Origin: JAVBKA01 sp031546715 | Lineage (GTDB): Bacteria; Bacillota; Clostridia; Oscillospirales; UBA929 | Assembly: GCA_031546715.1 (NCBI GenBank) | Contig: JAVBKA010000012.1 | Location: 1-9,837, forward strand | Length of the DNA stretch: 9,837 nt | Direction of reading: 5' to 3' | Part shown: piece by piece, positions 1 to 5,852 of the stretch | Layout: each line of letters begins with the position of its first letter | Position numbering within the stretch: the stretch's first letter is position 1 | The notes under the pieces: generated by a model | Told to the model about the DNA's origin: nothing | Seen by the model: the letters and a program-made list of their open reading frames with translations, nothing else | The model's database searches: none | Position numbers and translations under genes: made by a program

Positions 1-1
1 T

Positions 2-415
2 ATAGGTGTGCAAAACTATTCGCGCCGAATTGTGGATGCAAATGGCGTGATGCCTACAAACGATACTACACGTGTTACAAAAATGGGTTATGAATTTTAC
101 CCGCAGGCAATTGGCAATGTAGTACGTTTTGTGGCCGGGCACTGGAAGAAGGACATTCTAATTACTGAAAATGGCATTTCCACCGACAACGATGCCGATC
201 GTATCGAGTTTATAGATACGGCACTAGAAGGTGTGCTTGATTGCGTTGAGGAAGGTATACCCGTAAAAGCCTATATACATTGGTCGCTTATGGACAACTT
301 CGAGTGGCAGCTTGGATACGCGCAAACCTTTGGTCTCATCGCCGTTAACCGCGAAACTATGGAACGCAAGCCAAAGCAAAGTTTTTATCATCTTGGCAAA
401 TATAACGCATTTTGA
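2..415 (+). CDS. Family 1 glycoside hydrolase (beta-glucosidase / 6-phospho-beta-glucosidase), 3' end only
   Basis: This is the C-terminal part of a GH1 retaining beta-glycosidase; the frame is open to the left window edge, so the 5' part lies outside. Visible landmarks are the ITENG nucleophile motif (ILITENGIS, the Glu attacks the anomeric carbon) and, about 45 residues later, the WSLMDNFEW motif, whose Glu and Trp bind the sugar in subsite -1. The protein ends with a normal GH1 tail (Phe-Gly-Leu, then basic residues, then YHLGKYNAF) and a TGA stop, so the 3' end looks intact. GH1 enzymes of this kind usually act in the cytoplasm on beta-glucosides or their phosphorylated forms; the part that would tell these apart is not in the window. 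A functional link to the cassette downstream is unlikely: 306 bp of non-coding sequence separates them. Confidence 0.93.
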   Translation: MGVQNYSRRIVDANGVMPTNDTTRVTKMGYEFYPQAIGNVVRFVAGHWKKDILITENGISTDNDADRIEFIDTALEGVLDCVEEGIPVKAYIHWSLMDNFEWQLGYAQTFGLIAVNRETMERKPKQSFYHLGKYNAF

Positions 416-559
416 TGCAAAAACACTACCATGCACTACTCATATTCCTTGAACATTGGTGACAAATATTTCTAAAAAACGAGCGAATTATACTATTGAA
501 AATGATGTGCTTAGTGCCTACGACGTTAGCAAACAACTATTATTGCGAATTTAAGTGCA

Positions 560-619
560 TTATTCCAACTCCACGTTACAAAACTCATCCAGCTTAATCC
601 TTCTCCCCAACACCTCCAT
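560..619 (-). CDS. Possible 19-residue peptide ORF, minus strand
   Basis: On the minus strand an ATG at 619 opens a 19-codon frame (MEVLGRRIKLDEFCNVELE) ending in TAA. It is preceded by AGGGGGTG with a 5-base spacer, which is a good ribosome binding site for such a short frame. I do not recognise the peptide. It may be a leader peptide or the 5' stub of a gene cut by an insertion or deletion; the next bases beyond the stop do not continue in a recognisable frame. Chance occurrence is also plausible, and it is the only minus-strand candidate with a good ribosome binding site. Confidence 0.2.
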   Translation of the reverse strand: MEVLGRRIKLDEFCNVELE

Positions 620-663
620 AGTATCACCCCCTATTTCACCTATACATTCTAACCATAGACATA

Positions 664-687
664 CCGCCTTCCGTCACAGGAAGGCGG
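664..687 (+). promoter_or_regulatory. 9-bp stem-loop just before the GTPase ribosome binding site
   Basis: CCGCCTTCC (664-672) pairs perfectly with GGAAGGCGG (679-687) around a 6-base loop and is followed by CATTTTC. The GTPase ribosome binding site starts 20 bases later. The T-tract is too short and broken for a strong intrinsic terminator, so an attenuator or RNA processing/stability element is as likely. It belongs to the set of hairpin-before-gene elements in this window. Confidence 0.6.
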
Positions 688-721
688 CATTTTCATGCCA
701 AATAAAAGGAGGGCAATACTT

Positions 722-1777
722 ATGAATGGCGAAACCATCGAATTTCCTACCAAAAGAAGCATAATCGATTCCCTACATGACGAAATCATAAACTCGGATC
801 TGCCAGAATCTGAGAAGAATCGGCGGCTGTCGATTCTTCTCAGAGCAGGCAGTCGGCACGTCAACCTCATGCTGGTTTCAGCTACGGGTGCAGGAAAGTC
901 AAGCACTATCAATGCTCTGTTCGACATGAGCGTGGCAAAGGTCGGCGTCGGCGTAGATCCCGAGACCAAGGAAATCGCAAAGTTTGACCTTGGCAACCTG
1001 ACCATTTGGGACACCCCCGGCCTTGGCGATAGCGTAAAGGCAGACAAAGCACATATTAAGCAAATTGTTAAAAAGCTGTCAGAGGTGGATACTGATGGCA
1101 ACCTTTTAATCGATTTGGTGCTGGTCGTTTTGGAGGCAGGTAGCAAGGACTTGGCTGTTTCGTATGACGTCATTAACAATACCCTGATTCCATGTCTAGG
1201 CAAAGGCAACTCACACCGTATCTTGATTGGACTTAATCAATCAGACATGGCGATGAAAGGTCGTCACTGGGACGCAGAGATGAACGCTCCTGATGACGTA
1301 CTCACTGATTTTCTGACCAAAAAAGCCGATTCAGTTAGTCGCCGTGTACGTGAAGCCACTGGTGTAACCGTTGAGCCTGTGTGTTATTGTGCAGGGTATA
1401 CAGATGAAGAAAGCAAACGGCAAAGCCCGTACAATTTATCCAAGCTACTCTACTACATTCTTATGGCCGTCCCTGCCGAAAAGCGCTTGGTGTTGGTGGA
1501 TAAGCTCAATAGCGATGAAAAGAATTGGGTATCCAATGACGCTGACTACACCGAAGTCGTTAAGAGTAGCTTTTGGGATTCACTTCTTGAAAGCGTTTTA
1601 GAGGGTGTGGAAAAGGGAGCAGTGATTGGCGGGTGTGTTATCGGTATTCCAGGTGCTCTTGTCGGCGGTTTAGTTGGGGCTATTGTTGGAGGACTTCGTT
1701 ACCTAGTGGCTCAGCCAATTGAAAAGCTGAAGAAAATAGAGAAAATCGACCCATTTGCAAAACTTTGGAAGCACTAA
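722..1777 (+). CDS. YfjP/YeeP-like GTPase with glycine-rich C-terminal hydrophobic segment
   Basis: A 351-residue P-loop GTPase of the Era/MMR_HSR1 superfamily, closest by pattern to the YfjP/YeeP/YkfA proteins of E. coli prophages. Motifs: Walker A SATGAGKSS (53-61), with Ser where the first Gly is usual; G2-region GVGVDPETKEI (75-85); G3 WDTPGLGD (96-103); G4 NQSD (172-175) in place of NKxD. Residues about 296-324 form a Gly-rich hydrophobic stretch (GAVIGG, GALVGGLVGAIVGG) that could insert into a membrane or pack as a glycine-zipper helix; a basic tail follows. I chose ATG 722, not the in-frame ATG at 695, because GGAGGG (708-713) lies 8 bases before it and inside the longer frame. It leads the cassette and is separated from the next gene by 88 bp. 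Its role with the Ubl genes is unknown; membrane-targeted regulation or an effector role is an inference. Confidence 0.9.
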   Translation: MNGETIEFPTKRSIIDSLHDEIINSDLPESEKNRRLSILLRAGSRHVNLMLVSATGAGKSSTINALFDMSVAKVGVGVDPETKEIAKFDLGNLTIWDTPGLGDSVKADKAHIKQIVKKLSEVDTDGNLLIDLVLVVLEAGSKDLAVSYDVINNTLIPCLGKGNSHRILIGLNQSDMAMKGRHWDAEMNAPDDVLTDFLTKKADSVSRRVREATGVTVEPVCYCAGYTDEESKRQSPYNLSKLLYYILMAVPAEKRLVLVDKLNSDEKNWVSNDADYTEVVKSSFWDSLLESVLEGVEKGAVIGGCVIGIPGALVGGLVGAIVGGLRYLVAQPIEKLKKIEKIDPFAKLWKH

Positions 1778-1820
1778 CCCATCGAATTAAAAGTCAGATT
1801 AGCTATATATTCTAACTAAG

Positions 1821-1836
1821 TATGGAGATATCCATA
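1821..1836 (+). promoter_or_regulatory. Short inverted repeat before the 129-aa gene
   Basis: TATGGA (1821-1826) and TCCATA (1831-1836) can pair around a GATA loop, 12 bases before the GAGGAGG ribosome binding site (1849-1855) of the next gene. It is short and A+T-rich, so it is weak on its own. It is listed because it sits where the other genes of the cassette have stronger stem-loops; it could also be a DNA dyad. Confidence 0.3.
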
Positions 1837-1865
1837 TTAAACATTATTGAGGAGGATTTCATATT

Positions 1866-2255
1866 ATGGCAAACATAATTATCGCAGGCAGTTGTTTCGT
1901 AGTCACATCAGAGGTTTCAATGGTAGATATTGAGTTGTGCAAAAAGTATCGCCCAAAGGCACTGAAAATTGTAGACGAGGAAACTAAAGAGGAGCTGTTC
2001 GCAATCGGCACTGGTAGCAACAACTTGGGCGAGTTTGGCATCAGCTTTGGCGGTGTTTCCAATGACGAGCAGAAGCTGGCTACCGTTACTATGCCGATTC
2101 CGTGTGACGTTGAGGATGTGACGGAGTATGTCGCCGATAAGGCAGGGGCCGCAACTATCAACCTAAACCGTATTGAGGCTGTAATCACTTATGCACTAGA
2201 GGAAATTCGAGCCGAGCGCAAACAGGTCACCGACAACATCACCGTAGTTGTCTAA
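1866..2255 (+). CDS. Conserved-looking protein of unknown function, 129 aa, in the Ubl cassette
   Basis: I do not recognise this family with certainty. The 129-residue protein has no signal peptide, no membrane segment and no obvious catalytic motif. Its N-terminal half alternates short hydrophobic runs typical of beta-strands (NIIIAGSCFVVTS, LFAIGTG, GISFGG, LATVTMPIP). The C-terminal third is helical and charged (VTEYVADKAG..., then ALEEIRAERKQV) and ends in DNITVVV. There are only two cysteines (Cys10 and Cys25), plus one in CDVEDV. The ATG follows GAGGAGG with a 10-base spacer. It lies between the GTPase and the Ubl gene, facing the same way, so it is probably co-transcribed. It could be a structural partner or a substrate of the Ubl pathway; a divergent second beta-grasp protein is possible but not shown. 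It is well packed and codon-regular, so it is a real gene. Confidence 0.8.
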   Translation: MANIIIAGSCFVVTSEVSMVDIELCKKYRPKALKIVDEETKEELFAIGTGSNNLGEFGISFGGVSNDEQKLATVTMPIPCDVEDVTEYVADKAGAATINLNRIEAVITYALEEIRAERKQVTDNITVVV

Positions 2256-2261
2256 CACTCA

Positions 2262-2291
2262 CAGGGCTGCGGACTTAGGTTTGCAGCCCTG
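2262..2291 (+). promoter_or_regulatory. Stem-loop between the 129-aa gene and the Ubl gene
   Basis: CAGGGCTGC (2262-2270) pairs perfectly with GCAGCCCTG (2283-2291); two further G-T pairs (2271-2282, 2272-2281) extend the stem. ATATTATTATTT follows and then the AGGAG of the Ubl gene (2304-2308). A partial terminator or attenuator is plausible, which would set the ratio of upstream to downstream products. Confidence 0.65.
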
Positions 2292-2318
2292 ATATTATTA
2301 TTTAGGAGCTGAAATCAA

Positions 2319-2546
2319 ATGATAAAAGTAACGATTGGCAATAATGTCAAACGAAAGACAGAAATACTCGATGAGAACACAACTCTCCGACAAGCCTTGG
2401 AGGATGCCGAAATTGACTACAGTCGAGGTGCTATGAATCTTGATGGCTCATCTCTCAGTCCGGGGGATTTGGACAAGACCTTTGCAGACTTCGGCATTAC
2501 GGAGAAATGTTTTCTACTCAATGTTGTCAAGGCGGATAACGCTTAA
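2319..2546 (+). CDS. Probable ubiquitin-like beta-grasp protein, 75 aa
   Basis: Length, strand-helix order and gene context suggest a YukD/ThiS-like beta-grasp protein. A first strand (IKVTIGN, 2-8) and hairpin (KRKTEILD) lead to TLRQALEDAEID (22-33, the main helix). A short strand follows (AMNLDG), then the turn SLSPGDLDKTFADFGI (45-60), and last a strand CFLLNVV (64-70). The N-D-G and S-P-G-D-L turns resemble those of small Ubls. The striking difference from classical modifiers is the C-terminus: it ends KADNA, with no Gly-Gly and no glycine after Gly59. It could therefore be a non-conjugated Ubl, as YukD seems to be, be attached in another way, or serve as a binding module. The ATG follows AGGAG (2304-2308) by 10 bases. 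It lies directly upstream of E2-like, JAB and E1-like genes, which is the main support for the call. An unrelated small alpha/beta protein cannot be excluded. Confidence 0.72.
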   Translation: MIKVTIGNNVKRKTEILDENTTLRQALEDAEIDYSRGAMNLDGSSLSPGDLDKTFADFGITEKCFLLNVVKADNA

Positions 2547-2560
2547 ATGGATACAAAAAC

Positions 2561-2592
2561 GATGACGGATGCCATATGCGGCGTCCGTCATC
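2561..2592 (+). promoter_or_regulatory. 13-pair stem-loop before the E2-like gene
   Basis: GATGACGGATGCC (2561-2573) pairs with GGCGTCCGTCATC (2580-2592) around ATATGC. One pair (T2570-G2583) is a G-T pair, which is stable in the + strand RNA but would be A-C in the opposite strand. AATATTTATT follows, then the GGAGGGAGG ribosome binding site. The stem covers a false in-frame ATG (2569), hiding it from ribosomes in the folded transcript. Confidence 0.7.
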
Positions 2593-2602
2593 AATATTTA
2601 TT

Positions 2603-2622
2603 GGAGGGAGGCAATCCATTTG
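2603..2622 (+). promoter_or_regulatory. Ribosome binding site that fixes a TTG start for the E2-like gene
   Basis: GGAGGGAGG (2603-2611) lies 8 bases before TTG at 2620. The only upstream in-frame ATG (2569) sits inside the stem-loop and has no ribosome binding site, so TTG 2620 is the better start and removes 17 spurious residues. Confidence 0.8.
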
Positions 2623-4032
2623 TTTACCAAAGAAATTGGCAACATCACACTCGTAAATGACATAGCTGACAGGCTGTTCAATAACATTACTGCTTCAAGC
2701 TATGGTGTCGACAAGACATTCGCCGCAACTTTGCGTGCATTGATACCCAAAAGGCTTCCCACCAATGAATCGGCAAATGTTGCACTTGTGACCCTCGGAC
2801 ATAATGCTGTAACACCTGATGCCATTGCCGACAAAATCAGACAGCACGATTTTGGCTATAGCCATAGTATTTACATCGTCTATCCTCAAGACAAAAACGC
2901 AGGAAATCAAATACTTGATATAGTCCGTGTCAATTTCGGAGTAGGCAAACGATACTTTGACGCGTATGTGATGCAAGAAGATCTGCGGATATTCTATATC
3001 AAAAATCTGGACGGACTGTTTTACACTAACGGCTATAGCACCATTATTTTCCTAGATCATTTGGACATACGTAGATTTCACGCCTTGCAAATGATGATAC
3101 CCAAATATCTGCCAAAACTATTTGCCGACAACCTACTGTCCGCAGAGGAAACCAACCTGCTCAAAAGTCTAGGTAGCAGGAGTCATGCAGAGTATGAACG
3201 GTTGATAGAACTATTTGCTCAGCGTCTCGATATGCGTGGCGAAATCATCCGAACTCGGCTAAAAGGGTTCGAGACAGTGTTTGAACGAGTAAAAATGCAA
3301 GAGGTCTCGCAGTCTGTATCATCGTTGCAACAGGAGTATCAGATAGGTTTAGACAAGCTCCGCAGGACGTTAAACACGTTGCAAGACCAGCAAATCACCC
3401 TTGCAGGTCTTCAATGCAAAATTGAAAACGCCAATGCTTCCGAGCTGATGGAATACTTTCTGTGCAACAAGCAACTCAGCATAATTAGGGTAAACGGTAC
3501 CGAGCTTGAATTTGTGGTTCATGGTTACGCCGATATTTTCGACGAGGATGCCTTTGATACCTGTGTTGGCAACCATAACAGCTACTTGTACAGTCAAATC
3601 GTCAGCACGGTCACCACGGAGCAAATGGAGCGTCTTTATCGGGCTGTTTTCAGTGATAGAACATATAAACTTCGCCTATGTGCCGCCTACAGAGCCGACA
3701 TGAAAAACAGCATTAGACCTGTACAAGAATATAGTTTTCCACCTGAAAGTCAGACCTATTTTCCAAATCCTCACATTCAACATTTCGGCTGTATCGGCGG
3801 TTATGCTTCGCGGTTCGTCGAATACATGAGCAACCGTGATTATGTTGGCGCAATCGACCAAGCGGCGGTATCCGCAAGAAACCTAAACTTCTACGATTCG
3901 GCGGTAATGTCCCAATTTGCCTATAATTTGTCACGCACGTCGGTCAAGTGCATTGAGGGTGCTGACGGAACACTGATGACGCCGAGAGAGGCAATAAAAA
4001 GAATAGAGGAGGTGGAATCGTGTCAAAGTTAA
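2620..4032 (+). CDS. E2-like (ubiquitin-conjugating-fold) protein with N-terminal alpha/beta region and central coiled coil
   Basis: A 470-residue protein. Residues 1-200 are a mixed alpha/beta region I do not recognise. Residues about 218-273 are strongly helical with regular Leu/Gln spacing (a probable coiled coil). The C-terminal part from about 285 has strands, then FPNPHIQHFGC (381-391). The Pro382-Asn383 and Cys391 of this motif match the HPN motif and catalytic Cys of E2 enzymes: Asn to Cys is 8 residues in both, but the His is Phe here. Helices follow, as in E2 folds. Together with the Ubl, JAB and E1-like neighbours this supports an E2-like role: accepting the modifier from the E1 as a thioester and passing it on. 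The start is TTG, set by the ribosome binding site. Its 3' end overlaps the JAB start by 13 bases, so the two are translationally coupled. The N-terminal region could select targets. A non-E2 scaffold with a chance motif remains possible. Confidence 0.7.
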   Translation: MFTKEIGNITLVNDIADRLFNNITASSYGVDKTFAATLRALIPKRLPTNESANVALVTLGHNAVTPDAIADKIRQHDFGYSHSIYIVYPQDKNAGNQILDIVRVNFGVGKRYFDAYVMQEDLRIFYIKNLDGLFYTNGYSTIIFLDHLDIRRFHALQMMIPKYLPKLFADNLLSAEETNLLKSLGSRSHAEYERLIELFAQRLDMRGEIIRTRLKGFETVFERVKMQEVSQSVSSLQQEYQIGLDKLRRTLNTLQDQQITLAGLQCKIENANASELMEYFLCNKQLSIIRVNGTELEFVVHGYADIFDEDAFDTCVGNHNSYLYSQIVSTVTTEQMERLYRAVFSDRTYKLRLCAAYRADMKNSIRPVQEYSFPPESQTYFPNPHIQHFGCIGGYASRFVEYMSNRDYVGAIDQAAVSARNLNFYDSAVMSQFAYNLSRTSVKCIEGADGTLMTPREAIKRIEEVESCQS

Positions 4033-4775
4033 TTCGAATAACCGATGAATTGAAGCAGAAAGCTCAGGATGAGTTTGCGACGCTTTTGGCGGATATGAAG
4101 ATGTCCGATGGGAAAATAAGCTATTCCAAGGCTTTTAAGTATGAAAAAGCCTTCGCCGTCCTCTGGTTGACGTCGCTTGCTTACAGCAAAACGGTGGCAC
4201 TTGTAACTACGTTTTCGGACGAGGTTGCATGGCATGGTATAGCTGTCAGGCAGTCGAAAAATGAATTTGTTATCGAGGACATATTTGTCTATCCACAGGA
4301 GGTTACAGGCAGCACGGTGGGCACCGACCAGAATCGCTATTCCAAATGGCTGTATGAGTTTGACGATGATAGCTTTAACAAAATCAGAATGCAAGGACAC
4401 TCACATGTCAATATGGGCGTGTCTCCCTCTGGCGTAGACAGTGGTCACCGAGAGAAAATTCTCGACCAGCTTGACGACGATATGTTTTACATCTTCATGA
4501 TTTGGAATAAGGCTTTGAAAACCCACACGCTGATCTATGATCTGGAAAATAATATTCTGTACGAGGATGATGACATTACTATGAAAATTGTCGGAGATGA
4601 TTCTATGGAGATTTTTCTGGCGGATGCAAGAAAAAAGGTGCAACAAAAGAGGACGGATTTTCATGTCAAGCCCAGAAGTGAGAAGCGTTCCAAGGCAAGT
4701 ATGACAGAAGCGCATGACTCCATATTTGACCGTTTTCATGGCTTTCATGGTGTCTATGATCCATTTGAATTGTGA
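4020..4775 (+). CDS. JAB/JAMM-domain metalloprotease (deubiquitinase-like)
   Basis: A 251-residue protein with a full JAMM zinc site: Glu68 (SDEVAWHG) as the likely catalytic acid, His127-Ser-His129 (GHSHVNMG), Ser137 and Asp140, which fits HxH-x7-S-x2-D exactly. Enzymes of this class cut the isopeptide or peptide bond after a Ubl, either to mature it or to remove it. The C-terminal 45 residues are basic, then end in an unusual FHGFHGVYDPFEL tail that may bind a partner. The start is GTG 4020 with GAGGAGG just upstream, overlapping the E2-like gene by 13 bases. The stop lies 11 bases before the E1-like start. Within the cassette it is the candidate deconjugase. Because the candidate modifier lacks C-terminal glycine, its substrate may be something else. 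Motif spacing makes the fold call secure; the substrate is inference. Confidence 0.92.
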   Translation: MSKLIRITDELKQKAQDEFATLLADMKMSDGKISYSKAFKYEKAFAVLWLTSLAYSKTVALVTTFSDEVAWHGIAVRQSKNEFVIEDIFVYPQEVTGSTVGTDQNRYSKWLYEFDDDSFNKIRMQGHSHVNMGVSPSGVDSGHREKILDQLDDDMFYIFMIWNKALKTHTLIYDLENNILYEDDDITMKIVGDDSMEIFLADARKKVQQKRTDFHVKPRSEKRSKASMTEAHDSIFDRFHGFHGVYDPFEL

Positions 4776-4786
4776 GGGGTAAAGCT

Positions 4787-5461
4787 ATGTTAAATTTAGA
4801 AAAATCCTACGACTTCTTCAAACCAGAAGCCTGCCGTGAGAGACTGCACATTATCGGTTGCGGTTCAGTGGGTTCTACCATTGCAGAGCTACTTGCACGT
4901 TTTGGTCTGACAAAGCTGACACTGTATGACTTTGACACAGTGGAGCCGCACAATTTGGCAAATCAAATGTTTCGACAGGAGCATGTTGGAATGTCTAAAG
5001 TCGAGGCGTTGTCTAGCATGCTGGCAGAGATTAACCCAGAAATCGGTAGTGGACTAAGAACCGCTCGTGAGGGCTATAAAGATCAGCAGCTATCTGGTTA
5101 TGTGTTCCTATGTGTTGATAATATCGAGCTTCGGCGAGAGATAGCCGTTACTAACAAAAACAATCCGCATATCAAAGCCATGTTCGACTTCCGAACTCGT
5201 CTCACCGATGCGCAGCACTATGCGGCGGACTGGTCGGATATGAAGATGGTAGACGGCTTCATCCGCTCGATGGACTTCACCCATGAGGAAGCTATGGCAG
5301 AGACACCCGTTTCTGCTTGCAACGTAGCATTATCTGTTGCGCCGACGGTTAGGATGATATGCGCTTTGGGAGTTACAAATTTTGTGAATTTTGTTAAGGA
5401 CGAGGGTTTGAAAAAGCTAATGCTCATAGATGCGTTCGGGTTTACGTTGGACGCATTTTAG
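4787..5461 (+). CDS. ThiF/E1-like adenylyltransferase (Ubl-activating)
   Basis: A 224-residue ThiF/MoeB/E1 protein. The Rossmann nucleotide site GCGSVGS (24-30) is followed by LYDFDTVEPHNLANQMFR (46-63), with the Asp, Asn and Arg used for ATP and Mg, Lys71 in GMSK, and the VDN motif at 110-112. Such enzymes adenylate the C-terminus of a Ubl and often pass it to a Cys. Cys178 in ETPVSACNVALSVAP precedes a hydrophobic helix, where E1-like proteins carry the thioester Cys, so it is the best candidate. There is no CxxC zinc pair, unlike MoeB/ThiF, and the protein is a little short, without a fused E2 or UFD domain. I chose ATG 4787 over GTG 4772 because GAGGGG (4774-4779) lies 7 bases before it. 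It is the last gene of the cassette; repeat copy A begins 7 bases after its stop. Confidence 0.92.
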   Translation: MLNLEKSYDFFKPEACRERLHIIGCGSVGSTIAELLARFGLTKLTLYDFDTVEPHNLANQMFRQEHVGMSKVEALSSMLAEINPEIGSGLRTAREGYKDQQLSGYVFLCVDNIELRREIAVTNKNNPHIKAMFDFRTRLTDAQHYAADWSDMKMVDGFIRSMDFTHEEAMAETPVSACNVALSVAPTVRMICALGVTNFVNFVKDEGLKKLMLIDAFGFTLDAF

Positions 5462-5468
5462 CGTGTCT

Positions 5469-5564
5469 GTAATGAATAGGAAAACTCATGATCATTCGGG
5501 TTCGCTTTGCTCGCACCATGAGCTTCCACTTTGAGGTTAAATCCAAAGTAATACTTTGCTGGGG
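5469..5564 (+). repeat. Structured repeat, copy A
   Basis: Entry box GTAATGAATA (5469-5478), then a hairpin that exactly fills 5479-5527: GGAA pairs with TTCC at the base (5479-5482 with 5524-5527), a small bulge, then CTCATG (5485-5490) pairs with CATGAG (5517-5522) around a 26-base loop. The constant stem follows at once: ACTTTG (5528-5533), 10-base loop, CAAAGT (5544-5549), and then AATACTTTGCTGGGG. Copy B shares the same layout, including the CTGGGG end; copy C shares the box, hairpin position and constant stem. It starts 7 bases after the E1-like stop codon. Confidence 0.8.
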
Positions 5565-5614
5565 CATGAGAGTCTCGGTGCACACCGGATACTGAGCTAG
5601 AGTCGCAGGTCGTC

Positions 5615-5794
5615 ATGAGGCGTAGGAATAAATATTCTCTGACAAAACAGCTCATCGGTAGTAATGCCAATGGTTACACCGACATTAACAAACCTGTTTA
5701 CTCAGACAAACTGCCTCGGAAGCTTAGCCGACGCGGCCGCATCCTGGCGCTGCTGCGGGCGTTGCACCATGTAGATTACAGACGGGAATTTTGA
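5615..5794 (+). CDS. Possible small basic protein, 59 aa
   Basis: An ATG at 5615 opens a 59-codon frame ending TGA. The frame is open further back to 5570, without another ATG. The product is very basic: it starts MRRRNKYS and later has KLPRKLSRRGRILALLRALHH. It has a predicted-looking amphipathic helix near the end. I do not recognise it. The ribosome binding site is poor (only CAGG nearby), so it may be a remnant whose true 5' end is lost and replaced by repeat copy A. Its last third is much richer in G+C than the region around it. It ends just before the MNT promoter, so it is not part of that operon. Confidence 0.33.
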   Translation: MRRRNKYSLTKQLIGSNANGYTDINKPVYSDKLPRKLSRRGRILALLRALHHVDYRREF

Positions 5795-5800
5795 AATGTG

Positions 5801-5829
5801 TTGTAAATCGCACTTTATAGCGTTATAAT
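5801..5829 (+). promoter_or_regulatory. Promoter for the MntA/HepT pair
   Basis: TTGTAA (5801-5806), a 17-base spacer and TATAAT (5824-5829) match the sigma-A consensus well. The MNT ribosome binding site AAGGAG (5837-5842) is 7 bases downstream, so the 5' leader would be very short. This gives the toxin-antitoxin pair, and possibly the RT gene behind it, their own transcription. Confidence 0.75.
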
Positions 5830-5852
5830 AAGATACAAGGAGCGTGAGAACT

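Larger units (their letters stand above)
416..721. other. Non-coding junction between the glycosidase gene and the cassette
   Basis: About 300 bp with no convincing gene. It is A+T-rich in its first half. It holds an imperfect 14-pair stem (501-514 with 551-564) containing four G-T pairs, a 19-codon minus-strand ORF with a good ribosome binding site (560-619), and a 9-bp stem-loop at 664-687 just before the GTPase ribosome binding site. I see no clear intrinsic terminator with a T-tract for the glycosidase gene and no promoter with both boxes convincing. The change from a metabolic gene to mobile-element-type genes makes this a candidate left junction of an inserted island, but I cannot see a matching attachment repeat. 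Confidence 0.5.
5462..5852. other. Intergenic region between the E1-like gene and the toxin-antitoxin pair
   Basis: 391 bp without a secure gene. It contains repeat copy A (5469-5564), an imperfect palindrome CGGTGCACACCG (5576-5587), a 59-codon possible ORF (5615-5794) with a G+C-rich 3' third, and a good promoter (5801-5829) for the MNT gene. The sharp rise in G+C at about 5725-5768 compared with its surroundings suggests sequence of a different origin. Confidence 0.6.

Noticed and set aside
649..1209. Long minus-strand open frame (186 codons) over the GTPase
   Set aside because: It lies antisense to a gene with clear GTPase motifs, has no ribosome binding site and shows low-complexity Ser/Leu-rich composition typical of shadow frames.
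5458..5670. 70-codon minus-strand frame over repeat copy A
   Set aside because: The antisense translations of copies A and B share a YYF...LK..E pattern, but this follows from the nucleotide similarity. The compensated stem changes and variable interiors fit a structural element better than a protein.
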